This document shows, piece by piece, positions 26,452-35,150 of a DNA stretch of 64,000 nucleotides. This DNA is from Neolewinella aurantiaca (GTDB taxonomy: Bacteria > Bacteroidota > Bacteroidia > Chitinophagales > Saprospiraceae). The stretch's first letter is position 1, and every line of letters starts with the position of its first letter. The notes under the pieces were generated by a model, which saw only the letters and a program-made list of their open reading frames with translations, ran no database searches and was not told the origin of the DNA. Location of the stretch: NCBI RefSeq assembly GCF_008014675.1, contig NZ_VOXD01000001.1:248001-312000 (forward strand). Direction: 5' to 3'. The translations under genes were made by a program, and so were the position numbers.

Positions 26452-29400
26452 ATGCTTCGCATTCGTATGCTGGCCACCTTTATTGGCCTGCTTTTTTCCG
26501 TCGTTTTACCGGCGCAAACCACTGTGTCTGGTACCGTCATTGATGCTATTACTCAGGAACCGCTAATTGGGGCTTCCGTGTTGGCGCCCGAAGGGGCCGA
26601 CGTTGGATCCATTACCGATATTGACGGTAACTTCTCGCTTGAAATTCCGGAAGGCTCCAACCATCTCCGGATCAGTTATATCGGTTACAAGAGCCGTAAG
26701 TATAATCTGGGCGCGGCCGCAGGTGCAAAGGAAGGTTTGGTGATCGCTCTCCAACCGGGAACTTCGCTCGGCGAAGTGGTGGTTACGGCCCTTGGCCTTG
26801 AGCGGGACAACCGCGAACTCGGCTACGCCGTCCAGCAAATCGACGGTGAGGCACTGACCGACGTTCAGGCCGTCAACTTCCTCGATAACCTCTCCGGTCA
26901 GGTGGCTGGGCTGCAGGTTACTTCCGGCGCGACCGGGGTTGGTTCTACCAGCCAGATCGTCATCCGGGGGCAAACTTCGTTTACCAACAACAATCCGCTT
27001 TTCGTTGTCGACGGTACGCCCATCAACAATAATACTATCATCAACCTGACCAACGAGGATGCTTCCGGCTTCCAGGAAGTAGATTTCGGAAACGGTGCTA
27101 TGGACGTTAACCCCGCTGACATCGAATCCGTAAGTGTACTGAAGGGAGCTTCGGCAGCGGCACTTTACGGCACCAGAGCGGCCAACGGAGTTGTTCAGAT
27201 CACGACCAAATCCGGCGGACGGAAACAAGGGTTGGGCGTTAGCTTCAATTCCAGTTTCACGGTCGACAATCCTTTTCAGTTGCCACAACTCCAGAACACC
27301 TACGGCCAGGGGCAGGGTGGTCAGTTCGAATTCGTTGACGGCCTCGGCGCCGGAATTTCCGATAACATCACCTACAGCTACGGCCCTGAGCTCGACGCAG
27401 GCCTGAACATCGCTCAGTTCGACAGCCCGGTTACGCTGCCCGACGGCAGCGTTGTCCGGGGGGGCGACGTGGCCGTCCACGGTGGTTTGCCCATTACCCC
27501 AACCCCGTGGGTGAGCAACCCCGACAACCTGAAAGATTTTTACGAAACGGGAACCACAGCCATCAACAGCCTCGCCATCAGTGGTGGTGGTGATTTTGGC
27601 GATTTCAGACTCTCCGCGTCAGATCTTCGTTCCACCAGCTACATCCCGGGGGTAAATCTGAAAAGAAAAAATATCTCCGGAAAGTTCAGCTTTCGCCCGT
27701 CGGATAAACTCCGGGTGAACGCCAACATCAACTATATAAACACCAACTCCGACAACCGACCGGCTGCGGGCTACGGATCCGAAAACATCGGTTACAGTCT
27801 TACGGCCTGGTACGGCCGCCAGACGAATACCGAGAGCCTGCGTGATTACTGGCAACCCGGTCTGGAAGGAACACAGCAGTACAGTTTCAACTATACCTTC
27901 TTCGACAATCCTTTCTTCATCCTCGAGGAAAACCGCAACAGCTTCAACCGGGACCGGCTCTTTGGGAATGTTTCGGCGAGCTATGAATTCACCTCTACAC
28001 TAAAGGCTACCATCCGTACGGGCATGGACTACAGCAACGAGAAGCGCCAGTTCCTCCGCAACTTCAGTAGTAACCGCTTTACACAGGGCGGTTACGCTGA
28101 AAACGACGTACTCTACCGGGAAGTCAATACCGACTTTTTGCTCGATTACCGCCCCAACGTGGGAGGTGAAATTAGTGTAAACCTTCTTGTGGGTGGCAAC
28201 CGCTTCGACCAAACCGCTCAGAATACCCAGAGTCAGGCCCTCACGCTGGCCCAGCCGGGTATTTTCCGACTCAGCAATGCTGCCAGTCCCGTAGAAATCT
28301 TCGACCAGGTAGCAGACAAGCGAATCAACAGCGTTTACGGGCTGGCGAAGTTTGGCTACAAAGACTTTCTCTTTCTCGACGTGACGGGGCGTAACGACTG
28401 GTCTTCGGCTCTCGCTACGCCGACCAATGCGGACAACACGAGTTTCTTTTATCCTTCCGTAAGTCTGAGTTTCCTGCCCAAGCGCGTCTTTGACCTTCCG
28501 GATAACGTAAGCTTTCTTCAGTTGCGGGCCAACTGGGCTCAGGTGGGCAACGACACCGACCCTTACCGGACAAGTTCGACTTTCGTAGCTCAGACACCGT
28601 TTGGCGGCGAACCGACGTTCTCCGAACAAGCTGTACTGGCGGCGCCCGGTCTTGTTCCGGAGAAAACCACAAGTGCAGAAGCAGGCTTCGATGCCCGCTT
28701 CATCGACGACCGGATCGGCCTTGATGTAACGTACTACACCCAGACTACGGAGAACCAGATCCTGAGCCTGCCCGTTCCTTCTTCCTCCGGTTACAGCGAA
28801 CAAATCGTGAACGGCGGCAAAGTGAGCGCCAACGGCCTGGAGGCTGTCCTGAGCCTGCGTCCTGTCTGGAACAATAAGATCAAATGGACGAGCCGCTTCA
28901 ACTTCAGCACCAATAAAGCCACGGTAGATGAGTTGCCGGAGGGGACAGATCGTTTCACCCTGGCTTTCAGCCGGGTTTATAACTCGGTCAATCAGACGGT
29001 GTTCTTCATTGTTGAAGAAGGCGGTGAAATCGGCGACATCTGGGGAACGGGTTACCTCCGCAACGATGACGGCGACCTGGTCCTCAACTCTAGTGGTGGT
29101 TTCATCGAAGACAATAACCTGAAGAAGCTTGGTAATTCGAACCCCGACTTCATCCTCGGTTTCCAGAACAACGTCCGCTTCGGCAATTTCGACCTGGGCG
29201 TGCTGCTGGACTGGCGTCAAGGTGGAGAGTTGGTCTCACGTACCCTGGCGTTGGCCGGCGTTGCGGGACAACTGGAAGAAACGGAAAATCGTCCGGATGA
29301 TGGCTTTGTAATCGAAGGCGTCCAAAATACGGGCACAAGCGACAATCCTGTTTACACCCAGAACACAACTGCGGTCTCGGCCGAGAGCTTCTACCGCAGC

Positions 29401-29694
29401 TTTTACAACCGGAATCACGAAGAGAACAACGTTTACGACGCGAGCTACCTCAAAATTCGTGAAGTTTCCCTTACCTATCGTTTGGGGCAGCAGCAACTCG
29501 ATGACACCTTTCTGGACGGACTCGGCAGCCTGAGCATCAGCCTGACCGGCCGTAACCTTTATGCTTTTACGGAGATTCCTCACTTTGATCCGGAGCAATT
29601 TGCCATTCAGGGGCAGAGCATTGTCGGTGGAGTAGAAGACATCTCTTACCCTTCAGCGAGATCCTTCGGTATCAACCTCGGGGTAGAGTTCTAG
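26452..29694 (+). CDS. SusC/RagA-family TonB-dependent outer-membrane transporter
   Basis: A 1080-residue TonB-linked porin for import of large oligosaccharides or peptides, working with the SusD-like lipoprotein encoded next. Order: signal peptide 1-22, carboxypeptidase-regulatory-like domain about 23-105 (VSGTVIDAITQEPLIGASV..DIDGNFSLEIP), plug domain about 115-235 (EVVVTALG, LDNLSGQVAGLQV, PLFVVDGTPI, VSVLKGASAAALYGTRAANGVV), and a C-terminal barrel ending ARSFGINLGVEF. Repeat copy 9 encodes GAAAGAK within a loop of the N-terminal domain. The substrate cannot be predicted: no degradative enzyme is adjacent, and the lack of an STN domain suggests no anti-sigma signalling. Confidence 0.93.
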   Translation: MLRIRMLATFIGLLFSVVLPAQTTVSGTVIDAITQEPLIGASVLAPEGADVGSITDIDGNFSLEIPEGSNHLRISYIGYKSRKYNLGAAAGAKEGLVIALQPGTSLGEVVVTALGLERDNRELGYAVQQIDGEALTDVQAVNFLDNLSGQVAGLQVTSGATGVGSTSQIVIRGQTSFTNNNPLFVVDGTPINNNTIINLTNEDASGFQEVDFGNGAMDVNPADIESVSVLKGASAAALYGTRAANGVVQITTKSGGRKQGLGVSFNSSFTVDNPFQLPQLQNTYGQGQGGQFEFVDGLGAGISDNITYSYGPELDAGLNIAQFDSPVTLPDGSVVRGGDVAVHGGLPITPTPWVSNPDNLKDFYETGTTAINSLAISGGGDFGDFRLSASDLRSTSYIPGVNLKRKNISGKFSFRPSDKLRVNANINYINTNSDNRPAAGYGSENIGYSLTAWYGRQTNTESLRDYWQPGLEGTQQYSFNYTFFDNPFFILEENRNSFNRDRLFGNVSASYEFTSTLKATIRTGMDYSNEKRQFLRNFSSNRFTQGGYAENDVLYREVNTDFLLDYRPNVGGEISVNLLVGGNRFDQTAQNTQSQALTLAQPGIFRLSNAASPVEIFDQVADKRINSVYGLAKFGYKDFLFLDVTGRNDWSSALATPTNADNTSFFYPSVSLSFLPKRVFDLPDNVSFLQLRANWAQVGNDTDPYRTSSTFVAQTPFGGEPTFSEQAVLAAPGLVPEKTTSAEAGFDARFIDDRIGLDVTYYTQTTENQILSLPVPSSSGYSEQIVNGGKVSANGLEAVLSLRPVWNNKIKWTSRFNFSTNKATVDELPEGTDRFTLAFSRVYNSVNQTVFFIVEEGGEIGDIWGTGYLRNDDGDLVLNSSGGFIEDNNLKKLGNSNPDFILGFQNNVRFGNFDLGVLLDWRQGGELVSRTLALAGVAGQLEETENRPDDGFVIEGVQNTGTSDNPVYTQNTTAVSAESFYRSFYNRNHEENNVYDASYLKIREVSLTYRLGQQQLDDTFLDGLGSLSISLTGRNLYAFTEIPHFDPEQFAIQGQSIVGGVEDISYPSARSFGINLGVEF
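26710..26728 (-). repeat. Bipartite 19-mer repeat, copy 9 (intragenic)
   Basis: The plus strand reads GGCGCGGCCGCAGGTGCAA, identical to copy 8. In the susC-like gene it is read in a different frame (G-A-A-A-G-A) and lies in a loop of the carboxypeptidase-regulatory-like domain. Confidence 0.85.
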
Positions 29695-29836
29695 TGGCTG
29701 ACCAGAAGCCCACGATTGAATGCCCACAGGTATTAGTCCGTGGCTTTCATCGGCCGGTTTACGGTGCTCTGAGGGCACTGTGTTGGCCCGGAGCCATGCT
29801 CCGGGCCGTGACCTCAACCCGAACCGGCAACTTACT

Positions 29837-29855
29837 CTGCACCCGCGTTCGCGCC
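29837..29855 (+). repeat. Bipartite 19-mer repeat, copy 10
   Basis: CTGCACCCGCGTTCGCGCC (one T to C change in the left arm). It ends 13 bp before the susD-like start and points towards it, so it is likely part of the mRNA. Confidence 0.75.
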
Positions 29856-29868
29856 AAAAAAAATTAAA

Positions 29869-31305
29869 ATGAAAAAGCTAACCCTCCTTATATTTTTAAC
29901 TCCTTTTCTTCTTTTTTTCGCCTGTACCGATGATTTCGAGGCAATAAATACCAACCAGAACGCCCCGAGCGAGGTCCAGCCGGAGCTGCTTCTGCGGCAG
30001 GTTCTGTACGGATACGGTGATGCAATGAGTTACGAAGGTTTCGTAGCCGGTAACTTGCTGAGTCAGCACTTTTCCATGATCGATTTTAACCTGTTTGATC
30101 GTCATGCGCTAAGCTCTCCGCAGGAGGGCGGCAACCCCTGGCCAATTTTATATACGAACCTGCGCGACAACGAAACGATCCTTGAACTGAGCCGTCAGAA
30201 TCCGGCCCGTCAGGTGTACGAAGGCCCCGCTCTGGTGATGAAAGCCTACCTGGCAATGACGCTGACCGATCTGTTCGGCGATGTCCCTTACTTCGAAGCT
30301 TTCGCGGGCCGCTCCACGGGAGTTACTGCCCCGAAATACGATAAGCAGGAAGACATCTACAATGCAGAAAACGGAATCCTGGATAACCTCGAAAAAGCAG
30401 TTCAGGCAATGGATGCTTACCAGGGAGCGGTGCCGCTGAGCGGCGACATCGTTTTCGACGGCGATCTGGACGGTTGGATTCGTTTTGCGAACAGTCTTCG
30501 GATCAAGGCACTCATCCGGATTTCAGCACGGCAAGACCCCGGAGATGAGATCCAAGAGATCGTTGATGGGGGCCGTTACCTGCAAACCAACGCACAGAAC
30601 GCTACCTTCGATTTTGCTTCCGGACCTCCAAACAGTTATCCCTTCGCTACGGCACGGGTTGGTATTTTCAACGTCTTCCTGATGTCGGAAACCGCCGAGG
30701 AAATCCTTGCACCTTTGAATGACCGCCGGCTCGATGTCATTTACCGGCCAAGTACCGCCAACAATGATTTCAACGGAATCATTAACGGAATCGATGCCAG
30801 CAGCGCTATCGTACCCGACAACTATGCCCGCCCGGGAACCATCTTCCGGGAAAACACCGGTGATCTCGACTTCAATTTCCTAACCGCATGGGAGACTAAC
30901 CTGCTGCTGGCGGAAGCGGTGGTAAAGGGATACCTCGAAGGAGACGCAAAGACCTATTATGATCTGGGTGTCAACCAGGCCTTCGAATACTACAACCGCC
31001 TTCCTGCGGAGTCTTACCTCTCGGTTGCGCCTACGGCTTTCGATGAAGACCGCGCGCTGGAGCAGATTATTACCCAAAAGTGGATTGCCAACATCAGCAA
31101 TGCCTACGAAAGCTGGGCCGAATGGAGACGGACCGGTTTCCCGGAACTGAAGCCAGTAGAGGCGAGCCTCAACGATGGTCTCTATCCCGTTCGGATGCCT
31201 TACCCCAGCGATGAGCAGGCCCTCAATTTCGAGAACTACCAGTCTGCTGCCGCAGCAACTCAGGATAATTCGATCAACGTCCCGGTATGGTGGGACGTAA
31301 ACTAG
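29869..31305 (+). CDS. SusD/RagB-like nutrient-binding lipoprotein
   Basis: A 478-residue outer-membrane lipoprotein that forms the lid of the SusC-like transporter. The lipobox is LLFFACTDDFEAINTN (lipidated Cys 19). TPR-like helical segments and typical motifs are present: PWPILYTNLRDNETILEL near 102-119, VMKAYLAMTLTDLFGDVPYFEA near 123-144, NSLRIKALIRIS, and a C-terminal WISNAYESWAEWRRTGFPEL-like segment. This is the SusD-like 2 subgroup. The gene lies 174 bp after susC on the same strand and ends at a strong terminator, closing the unit. Confidence 0.92.
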   Translation: MKKLTLLIFLTPFLLFFACTDDFEAINTNQNAPSEVQPELLLRQVLYGYGDAMSYEGFVAGNLLSQHFSMIDFNLFDRHALSSPQEGGNPWPILYTNLRDNETILELSRQNPARQVYEGPALVMKAYLAMTLTDLFGDVPYFEAFAGRSTGVTAPKYDKQEDIYNAENGILDNLEKAVQAMDAYQGAVPLSGDIVFDGDLDGWIRFANSLRIKALIRISARQDPGDEIQEIVDGGRYLQTNAQNATFDFASGPPNSYPFATARVGIFNVFLMSETAEEILAPLNDRRLDVIYRPSTANNDFNGIINGIDASSAIVPDNYARPGTIFRENTGDLDFNFLTAWETNLLLAEAVVKGYLEGDAKTYYDLGVNQAFEYYNRLPAESYLSVAPTAFDEDRALEQIITQKWIANISNAYESWAEWRRTGFPELKPVEASLNDGLYPVRMPYPSDEQALNFENYQSAAAATQDNSINVPVWWDVN

Positions 31306-31314
31306 CGGAATGAT

Positions 31315-31351
31315 ACGGGAGCTGAGCAGTATGCATCAGCTCCCGTTTTTT
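31315..31351 (+). terminator. Rho-independent terminator after susCD
   Basis: ACGGGAGCTGA (31315-31325) and TCAGCTCCCGT (31336-31346) make a perfect 11-bp stem with a 10-nt loop, followed by TTTTT, 10 bp after the susD stop codon. Confidence 0.85.
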
Positions 31352-31477
31352 ATTGCTTTTGTCCACGGTACTGGATATTTTGTCTTAAACTGTTGTTGAA
31401 AATTAAACCTCTTTATCATCGAAAATATCACATTCATTCAATGGCTGCTGGTCATCGCTTCCAGCCTTTTACTATTT

Positions 31478-32851
31478 GTGGTTGCACCTTTTGCCCGTAC
31501 CACTGCTCAGTTTTTCGGCGGCGCTAAAAAAGACCGGGCACCATCTACCATTGCTCTTATCAGCAGCCTCGTAATCAGTTGGTTGTTTGCCAAGTCGATC
31601 ACCAACGGCGCAAACCTTGGCCTGGCCTTCGGCCTGGTTGGTGGTGTAGCGTACGCTGCTTACTATTTCGGTTTTGCGGTTGCGGGCTGGGTGATTTACA
31701 GAATGCGGACCAAGGGCGGCTTCCGGAGTATTCATCATTTTCTTGAGACCCGTTTCGGGAAATCGGCGATGGTCGTCTTCTCGCTGCTGATCTGTTTTCG
31801 TTTGTTTAACGAGATTTGGTCGAACACGATGGTGATCGGTAGTTATTTTGGCGGGGTAGGGGACACGGCCTACTACGCCGCGATCCTGGTGTTTACCGGG
31901 CTGACGTTGGCCTACAGCCTGAAGGGAGGCATGTCTTCTTCGATCCTCACCGATGTGATTCAGATGGTCTTCTTCGGTATTCTCATTACGGTTATCTTAT
32001 TGGCCATCATGCCGCGGGTGGATTATGACGTAGCTCCCATCCTGACTTCGGGAGAGTGGACGTTAGCGACGGGAGGCAACCTCTTACTGGTGGCTATCCT
32101 CCAGAGTTTCAGCTATCCGTTTCACGATCCGGTGATGACTGACCGGGGGTTTCTGAGCGATCCCAAAACAACACTCAAGGCCTTCTTATGGGCTGCGCCG
32201 ATTGGTTTTGTTTGCATCATTCTTTTCAGCGTCGTTGGCATTTATGGTCAAATTGAAGGCGTGCAGGGTCAGGCACCGGTAGAAGTCGCTAAACTACTGG
32301 GCGGGCCTATTCTGTTGGTGATGAATTTCATTATGGTCACTTCAGCTGCCAGTACGCTCGATTCTACCTTCACCAGTTTTTCCAAGCTTGCGGTGATGGA
32401 TCTTGGCGTGGGTAAAACGGAGGCGCTGCCGCAGGTGCAACACCCGGTTTCGGAAGAGAACGGCACCGACGAAAAATCCGCTCCGCACTTTAGTGGCGGG
32501 TCCAAAAAAACGGTTACTGCCGGGAGGCTGGCGATGGTCACCATCACCGTTTTCGGTACTATTCCCGTGTTCCTCAATCCGGCGATACTCTCGGCGACCA
32601 CGATTTCAGGTGCAATGGTGGCCGGCCTTGCTCCCGTATTTTGTTTGTGGTGGGTTAAAGCACCACCGCTCAGCTTCTGGCTCTCTATCGGTTTTGGCTT
32701 ACTCTGTGGTTTTCTGCTCATCTTTGGCTCCTGGCCGGAATACCTGACGGTTTCTACCGGTAAATACGCTGACTTGCTGGGAGTTACGCTCGTGGAACTG
32801 GTCGGCTGTTTCGGCTTGTACCTCCTCCCGATGCTTTTCGCAAGAAAGTAG
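31478..32851 (+). CDS. Sodium:solute symporter (SSS family)
   Basis: A roughly 457-residue (or longer) SSS transporter with about eleven to twelve hydrophobic segments, for example IALISSLVISWLF, AYSLKGGMSSSILTDVIQMVFFG, and TSAASTLDSTFTSFSKLAV, the last being the conserved sodium-site helix. The annotated GTG start cuts the first helix: the open frame from 31400 reads LNLFIIENITFIQWLLVIASSLLLFVVAPFARTT but has no ATG, GTG or TTG, so the real start is unresolved. Repeat copy 11 encodes EALPQVQHP in a polar cytoplasmic loop (around 310-340). The substrate is unknown. Confidence 0.82.
   Translation: MVAPFARTTAQFFGGAKKDRAPSTIALISSLVISWLFAKSITNGANLGLAFGLVGGVAYAAYYFGFAVAGWVIYRMRTKGGFRSIHHFLETRFGKSAMVVFSLLICFRLFNEIWSNTMVIGSYFGGVGDTAYYAAILVFTGLTLAYSLKGGMSSSILTDVIQMVFFGILITVILLAIMPRVDYDVAPILTSGEWTLATGGNLLLVAILQSFSYPFHDPVMTDRGFLSDPKTTLKAFLWAAPIGFVCIILFSVVGIYGQIEGVQGQAPVEVAKLLGGPILLVMNFIMVTSAASTLDSTFTSFSKLAVMDLGVGKTEALPQVQHPVSEENGTDEKSAPHFSGGSKKTVTAGRLAMVTITVFGTIPVFLNPAILSATTISGAMVAGLAPVFCLWWVKAPPLSFWLSIGFGLLCGFLLIFGSWPEYLTVSTGKYADLLGVTLVELVGCFGLYLLPMLFARK
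32422..32440 (-). repeat. Bipartite 19-mer repeat, copy 11 (intragenic)
   Basis: The plus strand reads GGCGCTGCCGCAGGTGCAA, a perfect match. In the symporter gene it reads A-L-P-Q-V-Q in a polar loop between transmembrane helices. Confidence 0.85.
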
Positions 32852-32874
32852 TCTTCCTTGGTTAAATTTACGTC

Positions 32875-33216
32875 ATGAATAACGATACTCCCCTCACCTG
32901 GTCTGAGTTTACCCGCGTGGAAATGCGCGTAGGAACCGTAATTGCTGCGCGCCACTTCCCCGAGGCCCGTAACCCGAGCTATATCCTCGAAATCGATTTT
33001 GGCCCGTTGGGCCAACGTAAGACTTCGGCCCAGATTACCGACCTGTACCAGCCCGAAGGGCTGGTGGGGCGGCAGGTTGTTGCGGTGGTCAACTTCCCAC
33101 CCAAACAGATTGCAAATATCATGAGTGAATGCCTCGTTCTGGGCGGTATGGAAGGCAAAGTTATCACCCTTCTCGCCCCGGATACACCGGTAGAGAACGG
33201 AACCAGAATCGGCTGA
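32875..33216 (+). CDS. csaA: tRNA-binding/export-related chaperone CsaA
   Basis: A 113-residue OB-fold protein of the CsaA type, homologous to the tRNA-binding domain of methionyl- and phenylalanyl-tRNA synthetases. Characteristic segments: FTRVEMRVGTVIAARHFPEARNPSY (11-35), LGQRKTSAQITDLYQPEGLVGRQVVAVVNFPPKQI (46-80) and MSECLVLGGM near 83-92. CsaA of Bacillus is reported as a secretion chaperone; the role here is inferred only. It follows the symporter by 23 bp on the same strand and may share its transcript. Confidence 0.9.
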   Translation: MNNDTPLTWSEFTRVEMRVGTVIAARHFPEARNPSYILEIDFGPLGQRKTSAQITDLYQPEGLVGRQVVAVVNFPPKQIANIMSECLVLGGMEGKVITLLAPDTPVENGTRIG

Positions 33217-33255
33217 TTCAGGTCAGGCTTTTTGCTGGTTTGCGCCCCTGTTACC

Positions 33256-33732
33256 CTACCAGACCCGTTCCATTATTACTGTGTCGATCCGCTTGCCTCC
33301 CACAAGGCCTATGGCTACCTGCGTGCCTACCATACGAAACCCGAAGCCTTCGTGAAAACGGATGCTGCTACCATTATTGGCCCATATTTTAGCCGTAAGG
33401 TGGCGGTAGCCAAGCGCGTAAGCTTCCGGTAGCAGTTCATCGTAAAGGTGTCCTCCCAGGCGCTTACCGACGGTTTCAGGCGCCATAAAAATGGTGATCT
33501 CTCCCGCAAGGATGTATCCTCCACGGTTGCTGTAGGGTTTCACGTAGGCAAAACCGATGACAATTTCCGCATCGTTGCACATAACGACACACGGTGAGTT
33601 TACGGCTTCGATAATGGGCTGGTAATCCGTAGCGGAGAGCGGCTCCAGCATCATGGTTGCAATGCCGAGGTATTGGTTGAAAATATCAGCAATAGCTTGA
33701 GCATCAGCTGGTTTTGCGAAGCGTATATTCAT
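33256..33732 (-). CDS. GNAT N-acetyltransferase (phosphinothricin-acetyltransferase-like)
   Basis: A 158-residue GNAT enzyme transferring an acetyl group from acetyl-CoA. The order of motifs matches the PAT/YncA-like group: IRFAKPADAQAIADIFNQYL (N-terminal motif C/D), GFAYVKPYSNRGGYILAGEITIFMAPETVGKRLGGHLYDELL (motif A with acetyl-CoA loop VGKRLGG near 87-93), then LTAKIWANNGSSIRFHEGFGFRMVGT. The substrate could be an amino acid analogue or amine. It is convergent with csaA (39 bp apart). Upstream lies a 390-bp gap with a repeat copy and a terminator. Confidence 0.85.
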   Translation of the reverse strand: MNIRFAKPADAQAIADIFNQYLGIATMMLEPLSATDYQPIIEAVNSPCVVMCNDAEIVIGFAYVKPYSNRGGYILAGEITIFMAPETVGKRLGGHLYDELLPEAYALGYRHLTAKIWANNGSSIRFHEGFGFRMVGTQVAIGLVGGKRIDTVIMERVW

Positions 33733-33967
33733 TGCAGTCAGCGTTTACCGAACGATTTGTGGGTGCAATGTACTACCCGCAGGAGGAAAAGGAAAGGTGT
33801 TTTCCGGCATCCTTTCGGTGTAAGCGCCAGCTGCATCGTGCTAGTCAACGAAGAGCAAATGGGGCGGCGGTGCGCGGGGTGCATTGTAAGGGTTTCGGAA
33901 GCAAGAAATGCGGCCAGGTGACTGCTGTGCCGGCTTGCGTTTTGCGGAGTCTGCCCGTCAACTTTCC

Positions 33968-33987
33968 CTGCATCCTGCGTCCGCGCC
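33968..33987 (+). repeat. Bipartite repeat, copy 12 (20-nt variant)
   Basis: CTGCATCCTGCGTCCGCGCC; an extra T splits the GCACC part, as in copies 5 and 20. It is intergenic and ends 18 bp before the terminator hairpin at 34006. Confidence 0.65.
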
Positions 33988-33994
33988 GGATACT

Positions 33995-34052
33995 GAAAAC
34001 AAAAAAGCGTTCAGCATTCAGTTGCCATTCGGCTACCTGAATACTGAACGCT
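33995..34052 (-). terminator. Rho-independent terminator of the secreted 126-residue protein gene
   Basis: AGCGTTCAGCATTCAG (34006-34021) pairs with CTGAATACTGAACGCT (34037-34052) with one mismatch and a 15-nt loop. On the minus strand it is followed by TTTTTTGTTTTC. Confidence 0.75.
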
Positions 34053-34126
34053 GTACTGCCCTGTTCTACGGACAGAGTTTATACCAGTGCAGGTGATGCC
34101 CGGATATTGGACATGGAGTAACTCCT

Positions 34127-34507
34127 TTACCTGCCTCTGGTGAAGAGGTACTGGGTACTTCCGCCGGTGGTGGAAGCATTGCCTTCGCTGGGCAGGACCA
34201 TAGCTTCCTGGTATACCCATCCGTTGCTGATGAGGTAGTTTACGGCGTGCATTACGGAGTTGAATTTGATGCGGTCACCGTCGTTGGGGTTGATCACCTC
34301 CATTCGTTGACGGCTGCCGCCCTGTACGCTCTGGCCGTAGTCGATAAAGATGGTCACTTTGCTGGAGAGGAAACGCTCCTGCGCAATCATCCGGATCATA
34401 GAAACCTCCTCGAGGTTGTTGATGTTGACGCCGTCTACCACGACTTGGGCAGAAGCGGCAGTGGTAGCCCCCGCGAATAACAGAAGGGCAAAAAGTAGCT
34501 TTTTCAT
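34127..34507 (-). CDS. Small secreted protein, unknown family
   Basis: I do not recognise this 126-residue protein. It has a clear signal peptide (MKKLLFALLLFAGATTAASAQ, cleavage after about 21). The mature part is a small mixed alpha/beta domain: VDGVNINNLEEVSMIRMIAQER, KVTIFIDYGQSV, then FNSVMHAVNYLISNGWVYQEAMVLP and a polar GNASTTGGSTQYLF tail. No metal-binding or catalytic motif is visible. It is a single gene with its own terminator, and is divergent from the DUF1573 gene. Confidence 0.75.
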   Translation of the reverse strand: MKKLLFALLLFAGATTAASAQVVVDGVNINNLEEVSMIRMIAQERFLSSKVTIFIDYGQSVQGGSRQRMEVINPNDGDRIKFNSVMHAVNYLISNGWVYQEAMVLPSEGNASTTGGSTQYLFTRGR

Positions 34508-34685
34508 TGGTATTGTATTGTTGGTTTATATGGTTAACCGCTTTTGGGTTCGTTTGATTGACCTGGCTTTCAAGTATAGGATTTTCTTAACGAAATTAAG
34601 CAAGACTGAAAACGTTTACTTCGTGCAGGAGCAGTAGTACGCTATCTTGTTTCCTGAACTCTTTCCAAAATTATTCTTTCCCCCG

Positions 34686-35051
34686 ATGATTTATCTTATC
34701 TCCTTACTGTTGAGTTTGAATATGACCGTTGCTCCGCCTGATGAACCGGTAGAATGGCTCGGCGAAACAACCTTTGATATGGGAGACATCCTGCGGGGTG
34801 AAGATCACGTCCACATTTTTAAGTTCAGGAACCTGACCGACGCTCCTATTCTGGTCGAGAACGTCCGGGTAGGGTGCGGGTGCACGGCTACCGACTGGAA
34901 CAATGTTCCCGTCGCGCCCGGCGAGGTAGGATCGATCAACGTCAGGTATGACGCGATGAACGCCGGTTATTTCCGGAAGTACGTCAAGGTTTTCTTCTAC
35001 GGACACCGCGGTGGGCATAAGCTGTGGCTGGAGGGATTCGTCGAGAATTGA
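34686..35051 (+). CDS. DUF1573 periplasmic protein
   Basis: A 121-residue exported protein of the DUF1573 family, an immunoglobulin-like beta-sandwich common in Bacteroidota. The signal is MIYLISLLLSLNMTVAP. The domain has the typical TTFDMGDILRGEDHVHIFKFRNLTDAPILVENVRVGCGCT..W and then PVAPGEVGSINVRYDAMNAGYFRKYVKVFF. The CGCT cysteine pair is a family hallmark. The ATG at 34686 begins the signal peptide; an in-frame TTG at 34647 is less likely. It lies 99 bp upstream of lepB on the same strand and may be co-transcribed. Confidence 0.82.
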   Translation: MIYLISLLLSLNMTVAPPDEPVEWLGETTFDMGDILRGEDHVHIFKFRNLTDAPILVENVRVGCGCTATDWNNVPVAPGEVGSINVRYDAMNAGYFRKYVKVFFYGHRGGHKLWLEGFVEN

Positions 35052-35150
35052 CCAAGGATCATCCGAAGGTGAGCCACGAGGCGGGGCAAATTGTTACCTT
35101 CGCGGTCGCTACTAAAAGACAAACAGACTAAAGGTCTAAAAGACTAACCA

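Larger units (their letters stand above)
33733..34126. other. Intergenic gap with repeat copy and terminator
   Basis: 394 bp between two minus-strand genes. Besides repeat copy 12 and the terminator of the gene at 34127 I see nothing; open frames on the plus strand here have non-coding composition. Confidence 0.5.
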
